Numbered from the stretch's first letter, positions 18,299-29,191 are shown. The stretch: DNA of 64,000 bases from Paulinella micropora (GCA_019918135.1 WBZZ01000897.1:610662-674661); one strand, 5' to 3'. The notes: generated by a model from the letters alone, not told the origin. Translations and numbers: made by a program.

Positions 18299-19300
18299 AT
18301 GGATAATAAGCATACAGCACAAAACAACACAGAAAATAAAAATGAAGTAGTGGAAGATAAGGAAGAACTTGAAAAAAAGAAAATTGAAGAAGCTTCTGAA
18401 ATACACCATCAATCTAAGACCCCTAAAAAATGGAATACTATACTAGCACCTGAACCTGAACCATTAAGCCAAGTGTTTATTGACTTAATGGATATGTCTA
18501 AAATAGCTACTAAGAAAGGAAACAAAAACTACAACTTTGGATTAGTAATGATTGATGTTTATTCTCGTCGTGGCTGGATTGAACCGATAAAAAATAAATC
18601 AACTGGTGAAGTATTGGAAGGATTAAAAAAAATGCCGAAACCTAAAAGGATTACGTCCGACAACGGGAGTGAATATAAAGGTCAAGTTGCTGAATACTTT
18701 AAAGACAACGGAATTCAACATACAACTAACGAAGTTGGCGACCACCGAACTATGGGTATAGTAGATAGATTTATTAGAACAATAAGAAATGATTTGAATT
18801 TTATGTGGGAAGTTAATGACGATTTTGTTTGGGTTCCTTACATTAATGAAATTGTTGATAATTATAATAATACATTTCATAATACAATAAAGGCTACACC
18901 AATGGAAGTTTATTATGGTAAAAAGAAGAATGACCAAGAAATATATAGGGCTGGTCTTATTAATAAATTTCCTAAGGGTTCAACCGTGCGAAAAGAACTA
19001 GAAAGAACTGTTTTTTCTAAGGGTGATGTTCAGTATTCAAAGAAAGTATATACAGTTAAAGGTCGGAAAGGCTTTAAGTTAATACTTGGCGACCACGAAA
19101 TAGTCAGCCCTCAGCAATTATTAAAATCTAAAATGGACGAACAACCAGACGAAGAAGTTAAATCTCAACTAGCCGACCACATTAAAGAAGTAACGAAAGA
19201 AAAAAAGACCGGCCACTTATTGAAATCATTAGATATAAAACCTGAAAACATCCGTAGTAGTGCCCGGATTAAAAAGAAAAAAGAGATATTGGATTTGTAA
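18299..19300 (+). CDS. int: Retroviral-type (rve) integrase
   Basis: Predicted DDE-superfamily integrase of 333 aa that inserts the element into host DNA. The catalytic core runs from about residue 57 (FIDLMDM, first Asp at 62) through GLVMIDVYSRRGW, TSDNGSEY (Asp 121) to GIVDRFIRTIR. The third acidic residue is Asp 156 instead of the usual Glu. A C-terminal SH3-like stretch (KVYTVKGRKGFKL) and a Lys-rich tail follow. No HHCC zinc motif or chromodomain is seen. It sits at the opposite end from polB, as in Polintons. The start follows TATATAGT. Confidence 0.9.
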   Translation: MDNKHTAQNNTENKNEVVEDKEELEKKKIEEASEIHHQSKTPKKWNTILAPEPEPLSQVFIDLMDMSKIATKKGNKNYNFGLVMIDVYSRRGWIEPIKNKSTGEVLEGLKKMPKPKRITSDNGSEYKGQVAEYFKDNGIQHTTNEVGDHRTMGIVDRFIRTIRNDLNFMWEVNDDFVWVPYINEIVDNYNNTFHNTIKATPMEVYYGKKKNDQEIYRAGLINKFPKGSTVRKELERTVFSKGDVQYSKKVYTVKGRKGFKLILGDHEIVSPQQLLKSKMDEQPDEEVKSQLADHIKEVTKEKKTGHLLKSLDIKPENIRSSARIKKKKEILDL

Positions 19301-19397
19301 GTATTTAATTAATAACTTAATACAACGGGTTAATTGTAAAAAATATTACTTATTCAATGAAATATTTTCTACAATCAACCTCAGTTTTTGTTGTAGA

Positions 19398-19446
19398 GGT
19401 GTTGAAGCAGAACATGTTTATTTAACAAATATATTCAACTTCAACA
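19398..19446. terminator. Hairpin between convergent genes
   Basis: Perfect 9-bp arms GTGTTGAAG / CTTCAACAC with a 31-nt loop, followed by a T-run, in the AT-rich gap between the integrase (plus) and the 179-aa gene (minus). A bidirectional terminator is plausible. Confidence 0.4.
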
Positions 19447-19525
19447 CTTAGTTTTTTTGTTTAATTAACCAAAATCAATTTTGTTTCACTTACACAATCT
19501 TGGCTGGAGCTTGGACTGCGGCTAC

Positions 19526-20065
19526 TTAGAATTCAGCTGCGACTGCGACTCCATCAGCTGGGGCTTGGACATTGTTGACTGCAACTCCATCAGCTGGGGC
19601 TTGGGCATTGTTGGCTGCGACTCCATCAGCTGGGGCTTGGACATTGTTGACTGCAACTCCATCAGCTGGGGCTTGGGCATTGTTGGCTGGTAGTGCAAGC
19701 TTTCCGTCAATCCCTTTGTAGATTACATCAACATTCAGGCCCTTTGTAATAGAGTTTACATTATCAAGAGATTTGAAAACCTCGTAATGTCCATCTTCAA
19801 AGAGAACAACCCTTAAATCATATGCTTTGGTTTCGTTTTTGTAAGATTTCAAAACAGCCCTATGAGCTATCTCTCCATCTTGCAATGCTGGCATATCATT
19901 ATCGTCAAAAAGGTATGCTTTGTTGGACCCTTGACGAAACAGCACATTAGTTGCACCCCTTTCTCTGATTTGCATTGGCGATCTTGCTTTTCTCTCTCCT
20001 CCTTTTTTTGCTCCTTTTTTTGCACCTAGCCTCATTGCAGCCTTAGCTCCAACCATTTCAGCCAT
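19526..20065 (-). CDS. Basic protein with C-terminal APADGVA repeats
   Basis: A 179-aa protein of unknown function. It starts with an Ala/Lys-rich basic segment (RLGAKKGAKKGGERKARS), then a globular middle (KAYLFDDND, YEVFKSLDN), then four tandem 12-residue repeats of the type NNVQAPADGVAV encoded by 36-nt DNA repeats at about 19,540-19,690. The frame is open to a GTG at 20,092; the ATG at 20,065 is preferred. It is preceded by a 14-bp inverted repeat. No homologue is seen in the surviving part of element 2. Confidence 0.55.
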   Translation of the reverse strand: MAEMVGAKAAMRLGAKKGAKKGGERKARSPMQIRERGATNVLFRQGSNKAYLFDDNDMPALQDGEIAHRAVLKSYKNETKAYDLRVVLFEDGHYEVFKSLDNVNSITKGLNVDVIYKGIDGKLALPANNAQAPADGVAVNNVQAPADGVAANNAQAPADGVAVNNVQAPADGVAVAAEF

Positions 20066-20077
20066 TGCTTTCAGCAA

Positions 20078-20118
20078 CCTACATAAACACACAGAGGGAC
20101 AATATGTGTTTATGTAGG
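20078..20118. promoter_or_regulatory. Perfect 14-bp inverted repeat in the 5' leader of the 179-aa gene
   Basis: Arms CCTACATAAACACA (20,078-20,091) and TGTGTTTATGTAGG (20,105-20,118) are perfect and separated by 13 nt. The structure lies 13 bp upstream of the ATG at 20,065 and could be an operator or mRNA hairpin. Confidence 0.6.
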
Positions 20119-20161
20119 GTAGTTTAATGTCTTGCCCAGGACTTTATATAGTCAGCTATTT

Positions 20162-20644
20162 TTACCCCTCAACCCTATTTCTGTATTTATTATATTTATC
20201 CAAAACCATATCAAAGCTATCTCCATTACATATTAACTTCCTCGCCTGCTCCTCCTCTCTCAAACTCAGTGGTTGCTTTCTAGCTAGCAACCAACTATCC
20301 AACAACCTCTCCTCTTTCTTTCTTCTTTCTTCTTCTCTCTTTCTCTTTCTTTTCATTTTATCATTATTTTTCTTTTTTTGCTTCTCTTCTTCTATCTCTA
20401 CTAATCTTTCGTCTATCGCATCCTCTCTCTCTTCAAGCTCTTCTCTCTTTTTTGTCATCTCTTTTATTTTTTCATTTATCAACTCTATTTGATTACTTAC
20501 TGTTATTTTATGTCTATTTACTATGCTTTCTTGTTTATCCATATAATATTCTATCCAGTCATTACTGTCTCGCCTTATACTCTCATTATCAGAATTATCA
20601 GAATAATTATCAAAGTTATTGAAGTTATCAAAATTATTGGACAT
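20162..20644 (-). CDS. Asn/Asp-rich coiled-coil protein, unknown function
   Basis: A 160-aa protein beginning MSNNFDNFNNFDNYSDNSDN, followed by a long Glu/Lys/Arg coiled coil (residues about 50-125) and a short C-terminal segment (SWLLARKQPLSLREEEQ). The frame is open to a TTG at 20,725, but the ATG at 20,644 follows a good TATA-like box (ATATATAAAAG), which decides the start. It is the last gene before sequence of non-viral character. Confidence 0.6.
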   Translation of the reverse strand: MSNNFDNFNNFDNYSDNSDNESIRRDSNDWIEYYMDKQESIVNRHKITVSNQIELINEKIKEMTKKREELEEREDAIDERLVEIEEEKQKKKNNDKMKRKRKREEERRKKEERLLDSWLLARKQPLSLREEEQARKLICNGDSFDMVLDKYNKYRNRVEG

Positions 20645-20675
20645 ACGGTATATATCACTTTTATATATTTTGGAA
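20645..20675 (-). promoter_or_regulatory. TATA-like promoter of the coiled-coil gene
   Basis: On the minus strand AAAATATATAAAAGTGATATATACCGT precedes the ATG directly. It is the only recognisable promoter signal at this end of element 1. Confidence 0.5.
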
Positions 20676-21273
20676 GGGGTAATTTGGCCTTCTTTTCGCT
20701 TTGTCAAAAACGCGATTTTCAGCAAAGGAGAAAATCTGTTGGTTTATTTTGCATTTTTCGTGCAAAAAATTACAAGTCATCAATGTTTCGGTCTCGTGTT
20801 TCATTTCCTTTTTATTTATCCGTCGCCTATCTAACAGCAACTTCAACAAAAAAGAAAAGAAAAAAACGCAAAACCCGTTATATATTTTCTTTTCGCAAAT
20901 TGACAGCTGTGACTGTGTTCAATGTTGAGAAAGACTACGTGTGTCATTTTATTAACCGTTTCCGCTTTTTTTTGGAAATTGCCTTTTTGTCCCGTGCGGG
21001 CCGGCCGTGTGTGTGTCCCTGGTGGCGGGGGGTGTGTATTGAAAAAGTGTCTTGTAGTGCGACCCTATACTACTCCCCTCTTCTGTCATCAAGACATCAC
21101 ATTCATCCTGCCTATCGATTTCATTTTTCATTGAAGTTTGCCCCCGTGCGTTTGCGCAGGTTGAGGTCCCAAAACTGCGCGACGTTCTTCATAATCACAA
21201 CTCAAGCAGTTTAGCTCCGTCTTGTCTCTATGTAGTATCTCCACGCCAGACGAATTCGAAAGTCCAGTCTTCT
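20676..21273. other. Right boundary zone of element 1, no gene
   Basis: Composition changes from AT-rich viral-type DNA to mixed DNA with GC-rich patches (GCGGGCCGGCCG near 21,000). I found no convincing gene and no terminal inverted repeat matching positions 1-130, so the exact end of element 1 is unresolved. Confidence 0.4.
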
Positions 21274-21978
21274 TCAATGCAGGGAGGGGGGGCGGGCCCG
21301 AGGTAGGCAGGGGAGGGGGTCCACGCTTTGGCGTCGAAGGCAAGGGGCAGATAGGTGCAGGTGGTAGGTCGCCAACTCGCTGAGCAGCTGCAGACTGACC
21401 AGGGCGCCACCATGCTTGAACATCTGTTCAACATGCATTCGTAAGAGAGGGCAAGCAATATTTCTGAAATGCTTCCCTGTTTGGGGTCTGTGCTCGAACA
21501 GACCCACCGATGACGCAGTCTCGACCGCACAGATCGCGTTGGTTGTAGCAAGCTTCACCATTGAAGGACTCTCAGCTGCCGTTGAAGCCGCATTCGTCGT
21601 CAGCGTTGTGGCAAGCTCCGTTGCTTCGTCATCGTAAATGCCACCTTGTAATCCAATATCACTAATAACAAAGTTATGATTGTCCCTTTGTACATAGCCC
21701 AAACTAAGAAAAGGGGCGCCACCGTCGTGTATCAGGCATCGACCCATCGACTGCCTCTCAATTGTAGCCACTGTATGCAATGTGTTGCTTGCCTTATTGA
21801 TCCATCCATCGTCATCCTTTCCGTCCTTTGCGTAACACAAAGTCAGAGTCCGACGCTCCTCCAGCCCGTCACCGTCCTGGTAGGTAGCTGTAGGGTAGGC
21901 CGATTGTTCCAATAGCTCATCACTTACACAGTGGGAAGCTAAATCGCCGGTAGAAGGTCCACTCAGCACCTCACCCAC
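21274..21978 (-). other. Unrecognised 234-codon open frame
   Basis: An open frame of 234 codons with balanced composition but no motif I recognise. The length is somewhat more than expected by chance at this base composition, so it may be a decayed exon or transposon remnant. There is no homologue elsewhere in the window. Confidence 0.25.
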
Positions 21979-23744
21979 TGGGTGGAAAGCTGATCCATTA
22001 ATAAAAGTAATTTCATCGAACCCATGTTCACCGTAGAACCAAGGAATTGGTGGTAGCTCAATCTAGCCGCTGTTGACTTGGAACCGTCCGTTCCCACTTC
22101 GCCGCTGTCGTTGACGTTGTCGTTGCCTCGTCGTAGCAGCTGAATCCATCGTTAAAAAAAAATTACGTTGAGCTCACCAAATATGCAGAAGACGAAGGCC
22201 TTTAAATTCTCAGTAGATCAACCTCCGTAGCCAAGGCATCATAACCCATTATGCCTGGTGATCCATGTATTCACCAGGTGTCTAGAAAGTACCGGACACT
22301 AACGCAGAGGACGGTCCGTTGATCAATCCGGTCACTTAACCTAGACTCAAGGAACTATAAGTCCCATGAATATAGTTTACTGATAATGGATAACCATCCA
22401 ATCCAATTATGTATTGTACTAGTAGTACAGATACCATGCCAAGTGTGTACAGTGTCCAAGATGTGTACAGTGACAATATGTTTACACTGTAAAGACAATG
22501 TTATGAATATCTGGAACCATTCGATAATAAAGGCAATATTGAGTATATAATGATAATACATGAAAGGTATCCGATTAGGTAAAGTGGCAATACTTAAGGA
22601 TATTAGAGTTCTACGGTGTGACATGCTGTGACATGATGTGACATGTAATGTTGTATTATATACATCACATGAATATGGTATATTCTGTGGTGTAATGCTC
22701 ACGTTGGCGGTGAAAAGCCAGACCCAATCTCCAAAGAAGGTCATTTACTTACCCTCACTTTCTCTGAGATGTAGAGTCAGAAGTGGCTACCCCACTTACC
22801 GCGGCATGCACATATCAGTTAGATTATATGCAAGGCTGGCGTCCGACTGTAAAGTAAGGCCTCTCTGACGAGAAGACGATTAAGAACTACGCTCTCCAAA
22901 CCTCTCAAAATGAAAAAGGTAAAAGTTGCGCCCATCCCGGCTGAAACTTGAAGTATGATCATGCATCGGAAAAATTACAAAACATATAATCAAAATATAA
23001 TAAGTCAGTAAGTCTACTTAGTAGATGCTGATCCTGCAATGCAATTTACTGTGAAATTGAATGATTTAGTTATCCCTGATGATTATATGATAGGTATGAC
23101 ATCCATATTTATAAAGTACAGACATAGACATCACATTGTGACATATAAAATGTGGGATTAAATAGTATAATAAAGTTATGAAGGCAAAAGTACAGAATAT
23201 ATGAAATATAGCAGATGAACATGCCAAATTAATGTAGTAGCTGTAGATCAACGAGTTCTAACAGAATACACATTAAATTAAGCAAGTTTAATATGAGTGA
23301 CTTAGCAAAAAATAATTTTGTCAGCATTTCCCCGGCAAGGGGTACCTTTCGGAAAACTATGTAACAAATTAAGTTTTTACATCCCAGGCCGAAGTATAAT
23401 GCTGTAAATTATTATTACTTAGTTATACAACTAACAGATCTAAGGATCCGCATACTCGATCCGCCTCTGGGTCCGCTTCTCTGGAACTTTGCCTTGGCCT
23501 CTGGCTCGTCTCTTGCTCAACTACGTAAACTTCCTATCAACGGGGAAAAAGGGGTAGCGCACAGCAAAAACACGCCAAAAGCACAAATATACATGGTGGC
23601 AAGTTCTAGCAAGCTACAAGAGTGCTTTTGGAAACAAAATCCCTAAGAGCCGAAGACATCTTAGCAACTTTGTGTCCAGAAGCACTAAGTCGGTCGAAGA
23701 CGCAGCCCACTTCCGATTCGTCCGCTCCAAGTGCGAAACACAAC
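21979..23744. other. Gene-poor stretch, possible copia LTR and non-coding DNA
   Basis: No convincing gene. The stretch is AT-rich from 22,360 to 23,420. It lies downstream of the copia-type fragment (which reads leftward), so a 3' LTR may be here, but I could not define ends. Confidence 0.3.
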
Positions 23745-24575
23745 CTACAAAGCTGGGGAATGTAACAAATAGCGAGGTTGACCCTCGTAGTATGTAAAAC
23801 AAAGCAGACATTGAGCGTTGGGACTCATTTCCAGCCCCCGGTCGAATGACTTTGTCATTTCTGGCTTGTACCCCCTACTAAGGCTATGTCTATCATATTC
23901 GTCCGTGAGCGCTATCTTTCTAAGCGCTTCCAAATCCAATTTAGGGCAGAATACGTCCAACAACGTGTCTGCTTGATCCTTGGGCAAATACTTAGTCAAA
24001 AAATCCCCTAACTGTCCTTTAGTACCAATCTTCCTAAACTTAGCTATGTCTTCCTGTTCTAGCTCGTGTAGGTAGTGTTCTTCCAAATGCAAGTGTTTCG
24101 TGCGTGGTCCGGCTAACCCGCGTTGCGCGGCTAGTATGGTCTGGGCGTTATCCTCATGAACATCAAAAGATTTGGGCTCCGGGATGCCTAATTCACTTCG
24201 CATGTTGCGAATGGCCATAGCTTCCCTTAGTGCCTCATTGGCTGCGAAAATTTCCGCGTCGTTCGACGAAATGGCAACTTTCGACTGCCGTTTGGACAGC
24301 CAACCCACGGGATCTCCTCCTACTAAGACTACATACCCAGTACGAGATTTACCCGTCTTTAAACAAACCCTGTGAGCCGCATCGGGCCAAACTGTCATTG
24401 GTCGTATCGGTCCTGCCTTCCCTACCGCACTAAGATCCTTCTTACTGAACCTAAGTACTCTATCGTTCTTCAGATATCGGATTATCTTCCCTAGCTTGGA
24501 ATAAGTCTTCCCCACATCTATTGTCTGCATTACGCTTGCAGAATCGAGCGCTTCCTCCATATCCGGCCTAGTCAT
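23745..24575 (-). pseudogene. Ty1/copia retrotransposon RT C-terminus and RNase H fragment
   Basis: The start (TRPDMEEALDSASV) fits the end of a copia reverse transcriptase, followed by RNase H: VWPDAAH (Asp), SKRQSKVAISSNDAEIFAAN (the usual Lys-Arg-Gln-...-Ser-Ser block), VHEDNAQTI, RTKHLHLEEHYLHE and GDFLTKYLP. The upstream RT, integrase and gag are missing: an in-frame stop and the junction with element 2 lie just before the first codon. It is a truncated remnant, cut where element 2 begins. Confidence 0.85.
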
Positions 24576-24580
24576 CTAAC

Positions 24581-24626
24581 TTTTAAGTCTGCTGTCGTTT
24601 CTAATAAAACGACCGCAGACTTAAAA
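24581..24626. repeat. Inverted repeat at the copia/element 2 junction
   Basis: Arms of about 20 bp (TTTTAAGTCTGCTGTCGTTT and its near-complement ACGACCGCAGACTTAAAA) match in 19 of 20 positions around a loop CTAAT. The right arm is fibre coding sequence of element 2; the left arm is its inverted duplicate fused to the copia fragment. This looks like a fold-back duplication made at the break. Confidence 0.7.
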
Positions 24627-27149
24627 GAAAGCACTAATTTATATAATACTGACTGCAGATTTGACACAAGATTTTCTAACAAATCAACAAACTTAGCAGA
24701 AGGAACTAATTTACATTATACGACAGCAAGGGCAAATACAGATTTTGATGCACGAATAGGTAATAAATCAATAGATGCTTTAAGTGATGTATCAATAACA
24801 GGCACGCCATCAGACAATCAGTTGCTTATTTATAGCACGGGACAATGGAGAAACACAACATCACCTTTTCTGAGATTAGACGGCACTGCCAGTATGACGG
24901 GAGTGGTAAATATGGGAAACCAAATTATAACAAATGTTAATTTGGTTGATAGTGTGGATGTTTCTGTTCTTGATACTTCGGCGGTTATAATAACAGGAGA
25001 CCAAACAATAGCAGGAAATAAAAAATTTACATCAACTTTAGAAGTAAGTGGTTCATCAAATCCTACTTCTTTTGATGGTATCGGCATAGCCTTTGATACA
25101 CAAATAGGAATGATTGCAGCACAAAAAACAGCAACAGCGACTTATTACCCGATACAAATAACTGGTTCGTATGTAGAGTTATATTCAGGTGATACTTTGA
25201 TTATAACCTCATCAGGTTCAACATTAAGTTTGAATAACAAAAAATTTACAAATTTAGCAAGTCCTACATTAGCAACGGACGGGGCAAACAAAAGTTATGT
25301 TGATACAAAAGACTGGCAAAATGTGAAACTAACAACAAACCAGACCATAGCAGGGACGAAGACATTTAGTAATGAAATTAAAGCAAATGCTGGGATAACT
25401 ACGACCACAATAACGACATCAGGATTAGCAACATTAAACTCATTAACATTAGGAACTAATAGAATTAGTAGCACTGATACAACTACCAATCTTTATATAG
25501 GATACCAAACAGGTATTAATACATCATGGTTTTACAATTTTTGTTGGTTATACGGCTGGAAAACTTTCCACGACCGCAGAAGAAAATACTTTCATAGGAG
25601 CAGTGGCAGGGGTCAATAATACATTAGGAAACCGCAATACAGCAATCGGAGCTTACGCATTAAGTAGTAATACGACAGGAGGTCATAATACAGCAATAGG
25701 AATGGATACCGCATCCAGTTCTAGCGGGACCGCTTCATATTGTGTATATCTTGGTTATAGTGCGGGATTAAATAATACATCAAGTTATCAACTTTTTATT
25801 GATATTTCTGGAACCAGCACACCTCTCATCGGTGGTGATTTTAACCAGAGATTTGTTAATATTAATGGAGCACTCACTACAACAGGATTAATGACCGCGA
25901 ATGCGGGAATATCAACAACAACATTAACAACGAGTGATAAAATAACAACAGCACTAGGCAAACCGATAATCATAGGCAGAACAACGAAAGGAGTAGGAGC
26001 AACTGGTGGCTTAGAATTATATGGAACAGAAGGAAATGCAAATGGGCCACATATTCAAGCATTTGTTCATACATCAGTTTATCCCACATTCCAATTATTG
26101 AATTATAGTCAGGACAATATTGCTTTAAGTTTTGATAGTTATTGGGAGGGTGGTGGCTGGAAATCAAGTGACCCGGGCTCAAACTTTCAAATATACAAAA
26201 TGAGTGATAAACTTGCCTTTAACTACAAATCCGGAGTATCACTTGGAGGAGTCATAGCATTTAGCGAGGCGATGAACATAAGCAATGCGGGGGCAATAAC
26301 CGCAAATGCATGCATATCTGTTGTTAATAGTACGGCAGATATAAGAGGAGAAGCAAGAAGTGGGTCTCATGCTACACCAGTCGGATTATATGTCACAGCA
26401 AATCTTGGTCAAGCCTCTGGCGGTGTTGAATTCAGACACAGCAACGGGACACAGGGAGTTGGTTTTGGTTATAATGCAATATATGCTACGGGAAGCAATA
26501 CCAATCAAGACTTAAATTTTTATCCGAGGGGAAGTGGAGTTATCTATGCTCAGAGTGCTATAAGTTGTTCTTCAACATTAACTCTTCCAACAACATCCAG
26601 CGGTTCTTTAATAATAACACAAAGAACAAGTTCTACTAATGACCCACAAATATTTTTGAAATCGGGAGGATATTCAAATTATGGTATAATTGTTTCTACA
26701 ACTGGTTTGCTTCATGCTTGGACTTTTTCAAACTCTACAGGCGAGCCTTCTGGTAGTTATAATTATGTTCCGCTTAACGGAGCTTGGACAAACTCATCGG
26801 ACAGGCGATTAAAATCAGATATTAAAACATTAGAATGTGGTGAATGCTGTGAGAAATTAATGAAAATAAATTGTTGTTCATATTATTTGAAAACGGACAA
26901 AAAGAAAGAAAAAAAGAACCACGGATTTATTGCAGACGAGGTTAAAAAAATATTTCCTGAATTTGTATCTGAAAGCGGAAAAAAGCAGACGATGGAGTTG
27001 GCTTCCTTGAAGGCATAACATATACAGATTTTATACCAATATTAGTCAGTGCTTTTCAGCATCTAACGGAAAAGGTAGTTACATATATTAATACAATCAA
27101 TAATTTAGAAAAAGAAAATAAAACTTTACTTAATATATTACAAGACTAA
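24606..27149 (+). pseudogene. Fibre protein of element 2 (5'-truncated, frameshifted)
   Basis: The N-terminal part matches the element 1 fibre (EGTNLHYTTARANTDFD, DNQLLIYSTGQWRN, ITGDQTIAGNKKF), but the first 60 or so codons are lost at the junction. Frameshifts lie near 25,540 and 26,995. The middle differs from element 1: it has GNRNTAIGAYAL/GHNTAIG repeats, typical of trimeric adhesin-like heads, and a unique distal region. The C-terminus is again peptidase S74 (SSDRRLKSDIKTL, HGFIADEVKKIFPEFV), followed after the last frameshift by LEKENKTLLNILQD, identical to element 1. This is a clear case of modular tip replacement. Confidence 0.85.
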
Positions 27150-27189
27150 GCAAACCAATTAGCAGAAATCCGAGCAGTCGTTTTCCCTT

Positions 27190-27349
27190 GATATTTATCA
27201 ACTTCACTCTCATTCGCTTCGCTCATTCTCGTTTGTTGATAAACATCGAAAAACAATTTATTTTTTCAATAAAGAAAAATCGATGTTTTAGAATAAGTGA
27301 GAGTGCGACAGCACGAAACGAGTCGCACTCTCACTTATACTAAAATATC
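27190..27349. promoter_or_regulatory. Element 2 intergenic module 1 (hairpins before two-TM gene)
   Basis: The first hairpin has arms GATATTTATCAAC (27,190-27,202) and GTTGATAAACATC (27,235-27,247). Then comes an A/T block with CAATAAAGAAAAA and CGATGTTTTAGAATAAG, and a second perfect 13-bp hairpin, GTGAGAGTGCGAC / GTCGCACTCTCAC, just before the ATG. The module recurs before the penton and the 417-aa-homologue genes. Confidence 0.7.
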
Positions 27350-27700
27350 ATGCCCAACAATAATACAACTAGACTTCACAGACCCCCGCCTATTATGGAT
27401 ATGGATGGCGAACTAACTCCCGAATTAAAGTCTCGTGTTCTTGAAGTAGAACTAAAGAGAGAAAGAAAAGCAGAGCACGCATTGGAAGATAACTGGAATT
27501 GTTGTTGTATAAAAAGCAGACCGACCGACAGCCGACTTATTAAGTATCTGTTTCAAATGGGTATCATTATTGCCATTATAACCCTTTGTATCGTGAGGCT
27601 ATCTGAAAAGAACTTACCTTGTGAGGTTGCTAACACTTATGTCGGAATTTTAACACTATTGATTGGAATATGCCTTCCATCACCTTCAAGTAAGAAATGA
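27350..27700 (+). CDS. Two-membrane-segment protein of element 2
   Basis: An intact 116-aa homologue of 13,306-13,653. The CCC motif (NWNCCCIKSRPTDSR) and both hydrophobic segments are almost unchanged. It is one of the few element 2 genes without a break, although its neighbours are decayed. Confidence 0.75.
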   Translation: MPNNNTTRLHRPPPIMDMDGELTPELKSRVLEVELKRERKAEHALEDNWNCCCIKSRPTDSRLIKYLFQMGIIIAIITLCIVRLSEKNLPCEVANTYVGILTLLIGICLPSPSSKK

Positions 27701-27950
27701 ACATTCATATAGTGCTGTTTTATACCAAGAAGCATCATTTGAGCAAATTAAAGGAATGGCTTCATCAAAACTCACACACCAATCACTCATCGGCTTATAC
27801 ACACATTTAAATTTGGATTCAATACCTTTTTGAATACAGACAATAAAGACAACTTTCATTCTTTTTTTCGCTAACCCGTGAATAAACGTCGCAGGCGGTC
27901 CTCGAAAATATTTTTGTTATTAAAAAGTTTATCATCAGTAATATAATCAT
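27686..27950 (-). pseudogene. Cys-rich secreted-type protein of element 2 (frameshifted)
   Basis: Homologue of 13,057-13,317 on the opposite strand to its neighbours, as in element 1. The signal-like segment (MIILLMINFLITKIF) and SRTACDVYSRVSEKKNESC match. A one-base shift near 27,840 breaks the frame, after which KCVYKPMSDWC and the remaining Cys positions are still readable. Its ATG overlaps the ATG of the divergent gene (shared CATG at 27,948-27,951). Confidence 0.7.
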
Positions 27951-28299
27951 GGCTACTGAATATAAATACCGAAAGATTATTTTTCTGAGCAATGATTTTG
28001 TGGGAAGCAAAACATTTAATAAAAATATTCAAATGTCATTCACACCAACCAAAATGAATTTTAAGTTTATTCATTATACGAACGACCAGACGGAAACCAA
28101 AACCAGAATTCTTTATATGGACAGAATTGGAATTATTGGCACATTTGCAGATAGTAATATAGCAAACATTTCAAACCTCAGTTATAATTTGGGTGTAGTG
28201 GGTTGGTCTGACGGACAATATACATTTAAAGTCCTTGAAACTGATAGCGGAAATATTGACACCCGCTAAATTGATGTGTGTTTGGAATTCTTAGGGTAG
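27949..28299 (+). pseudogene. 120-aa protein homologue of element 2 (premature stop)
   Basis: Homologue of 12,689-13,051, with KIIFLSNDF, RIGIIGTFADSN and ISNLSYNLG conserved. A TAA at 28,267-28,269 stops the frame; the remaining tail (CLEFLG) follows in the same frame to a TAG at 28,297-28,299. Confidence 0.75.
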
Positions 28300-28362
28300 G
28301 TGAAACCTACCCAGATTGTTGCGGATTTATCCGCAACGAATTTCTTGCTTAGAGTATAAAAG

Positions 28363-29191
28363 ATGGAGAAGTTGAATAACGTGAAGGTGAAACCAGTGAA
28401 GCAGGAAGGCGAAGGAAACAAAAAAGCAAAAGGTTATAAATTATGCAATGAGCCGTATGCCAATATATTTCTGCTCGCCCGTAAGAAGAGCGGGAAAACG
28501 ACAGCACTCTTTGAAATACTGAAAAGGACTACAGACAGAAAGACCCGTATTGTCATTATCGCTTCAACAATACACAAGGATTACATTTATAAAGCAATGG
28601 TAAAGCACTTTAAGAACAGGGGAAACCCTATGGCAATATATACATTTAAAATCAGATGGTGTAAATGTCATTGATTATGAGTTAGACAAACTGAACAGAC
28701 AGGACGAGCAACACGAAGGAGAAGTAAAACAGGACAAAGAGGAAATAGAGAAACCACAATTTCTTTATTTCGGAAAGGAAAAGAAAAAGGAAGAAGGAGG
28801 TGAGAAGAAAGAGAGACCGAGCAAGTATATTTCGCCAGAGGTTGTTTTTGTTTTGGACGATTTAGGAAGTGGATTAAGAGACAAGTCCGTAAGTGATTTG
28901 TTAAAAAAGATCAGACACTATAAGAGTAAGGTGATTATGTCAAGTCAGTATTTGAACGACCTACGTCCAGAAGCCATTAAGCAGTTAGATTATTATTAAT
29001 CTTTCCTGGCCAGTCTCAGGACAAAATGGAACTCGTGTATAAACTTTGATTACTTTCTGGAAAAATATCACGAGGCTACAAAGGAACGATTTAACTTTTT
29101 ATATGTTTCGAGTGTTGACGAGTTAAGAAAAAATTTTGCCTATCGCATGCGAAAGGAAATTGTGCCGCAAGGTGACAAATTTTCGTCTTAA
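28363..29191 (+). pseudogene. Packaging ATPase of element 2 (frameshifted)
   Basis: The N-terminal part with Walker A (LLARKKSGKTTALFE) is intact in 28,363-28,674. A frameshift near 28,645 moves the rest, including Walker B (VVFVLDDLGSGLRDKSVSD), to another frame, and further breaks occur near 29,000. The C-terminal EKYHEATKERFNFLYV block is still visible. Not functional as it stands. Confidence 0.85.

Noticed and set aside
1-21200. Terminal inverted repeats of element 1
   Set aside because: No reverse-complement match to positions 1-130 was found around 19-21.2 kb. The 56-bp inverted repeat lies inside the integrase gene and is not terminal.
20489-21214. 241-codon plus-strand frame
   Set aside because: Its first part is antisense of the coiled-coil gene and the rest has no recognisable protein features.
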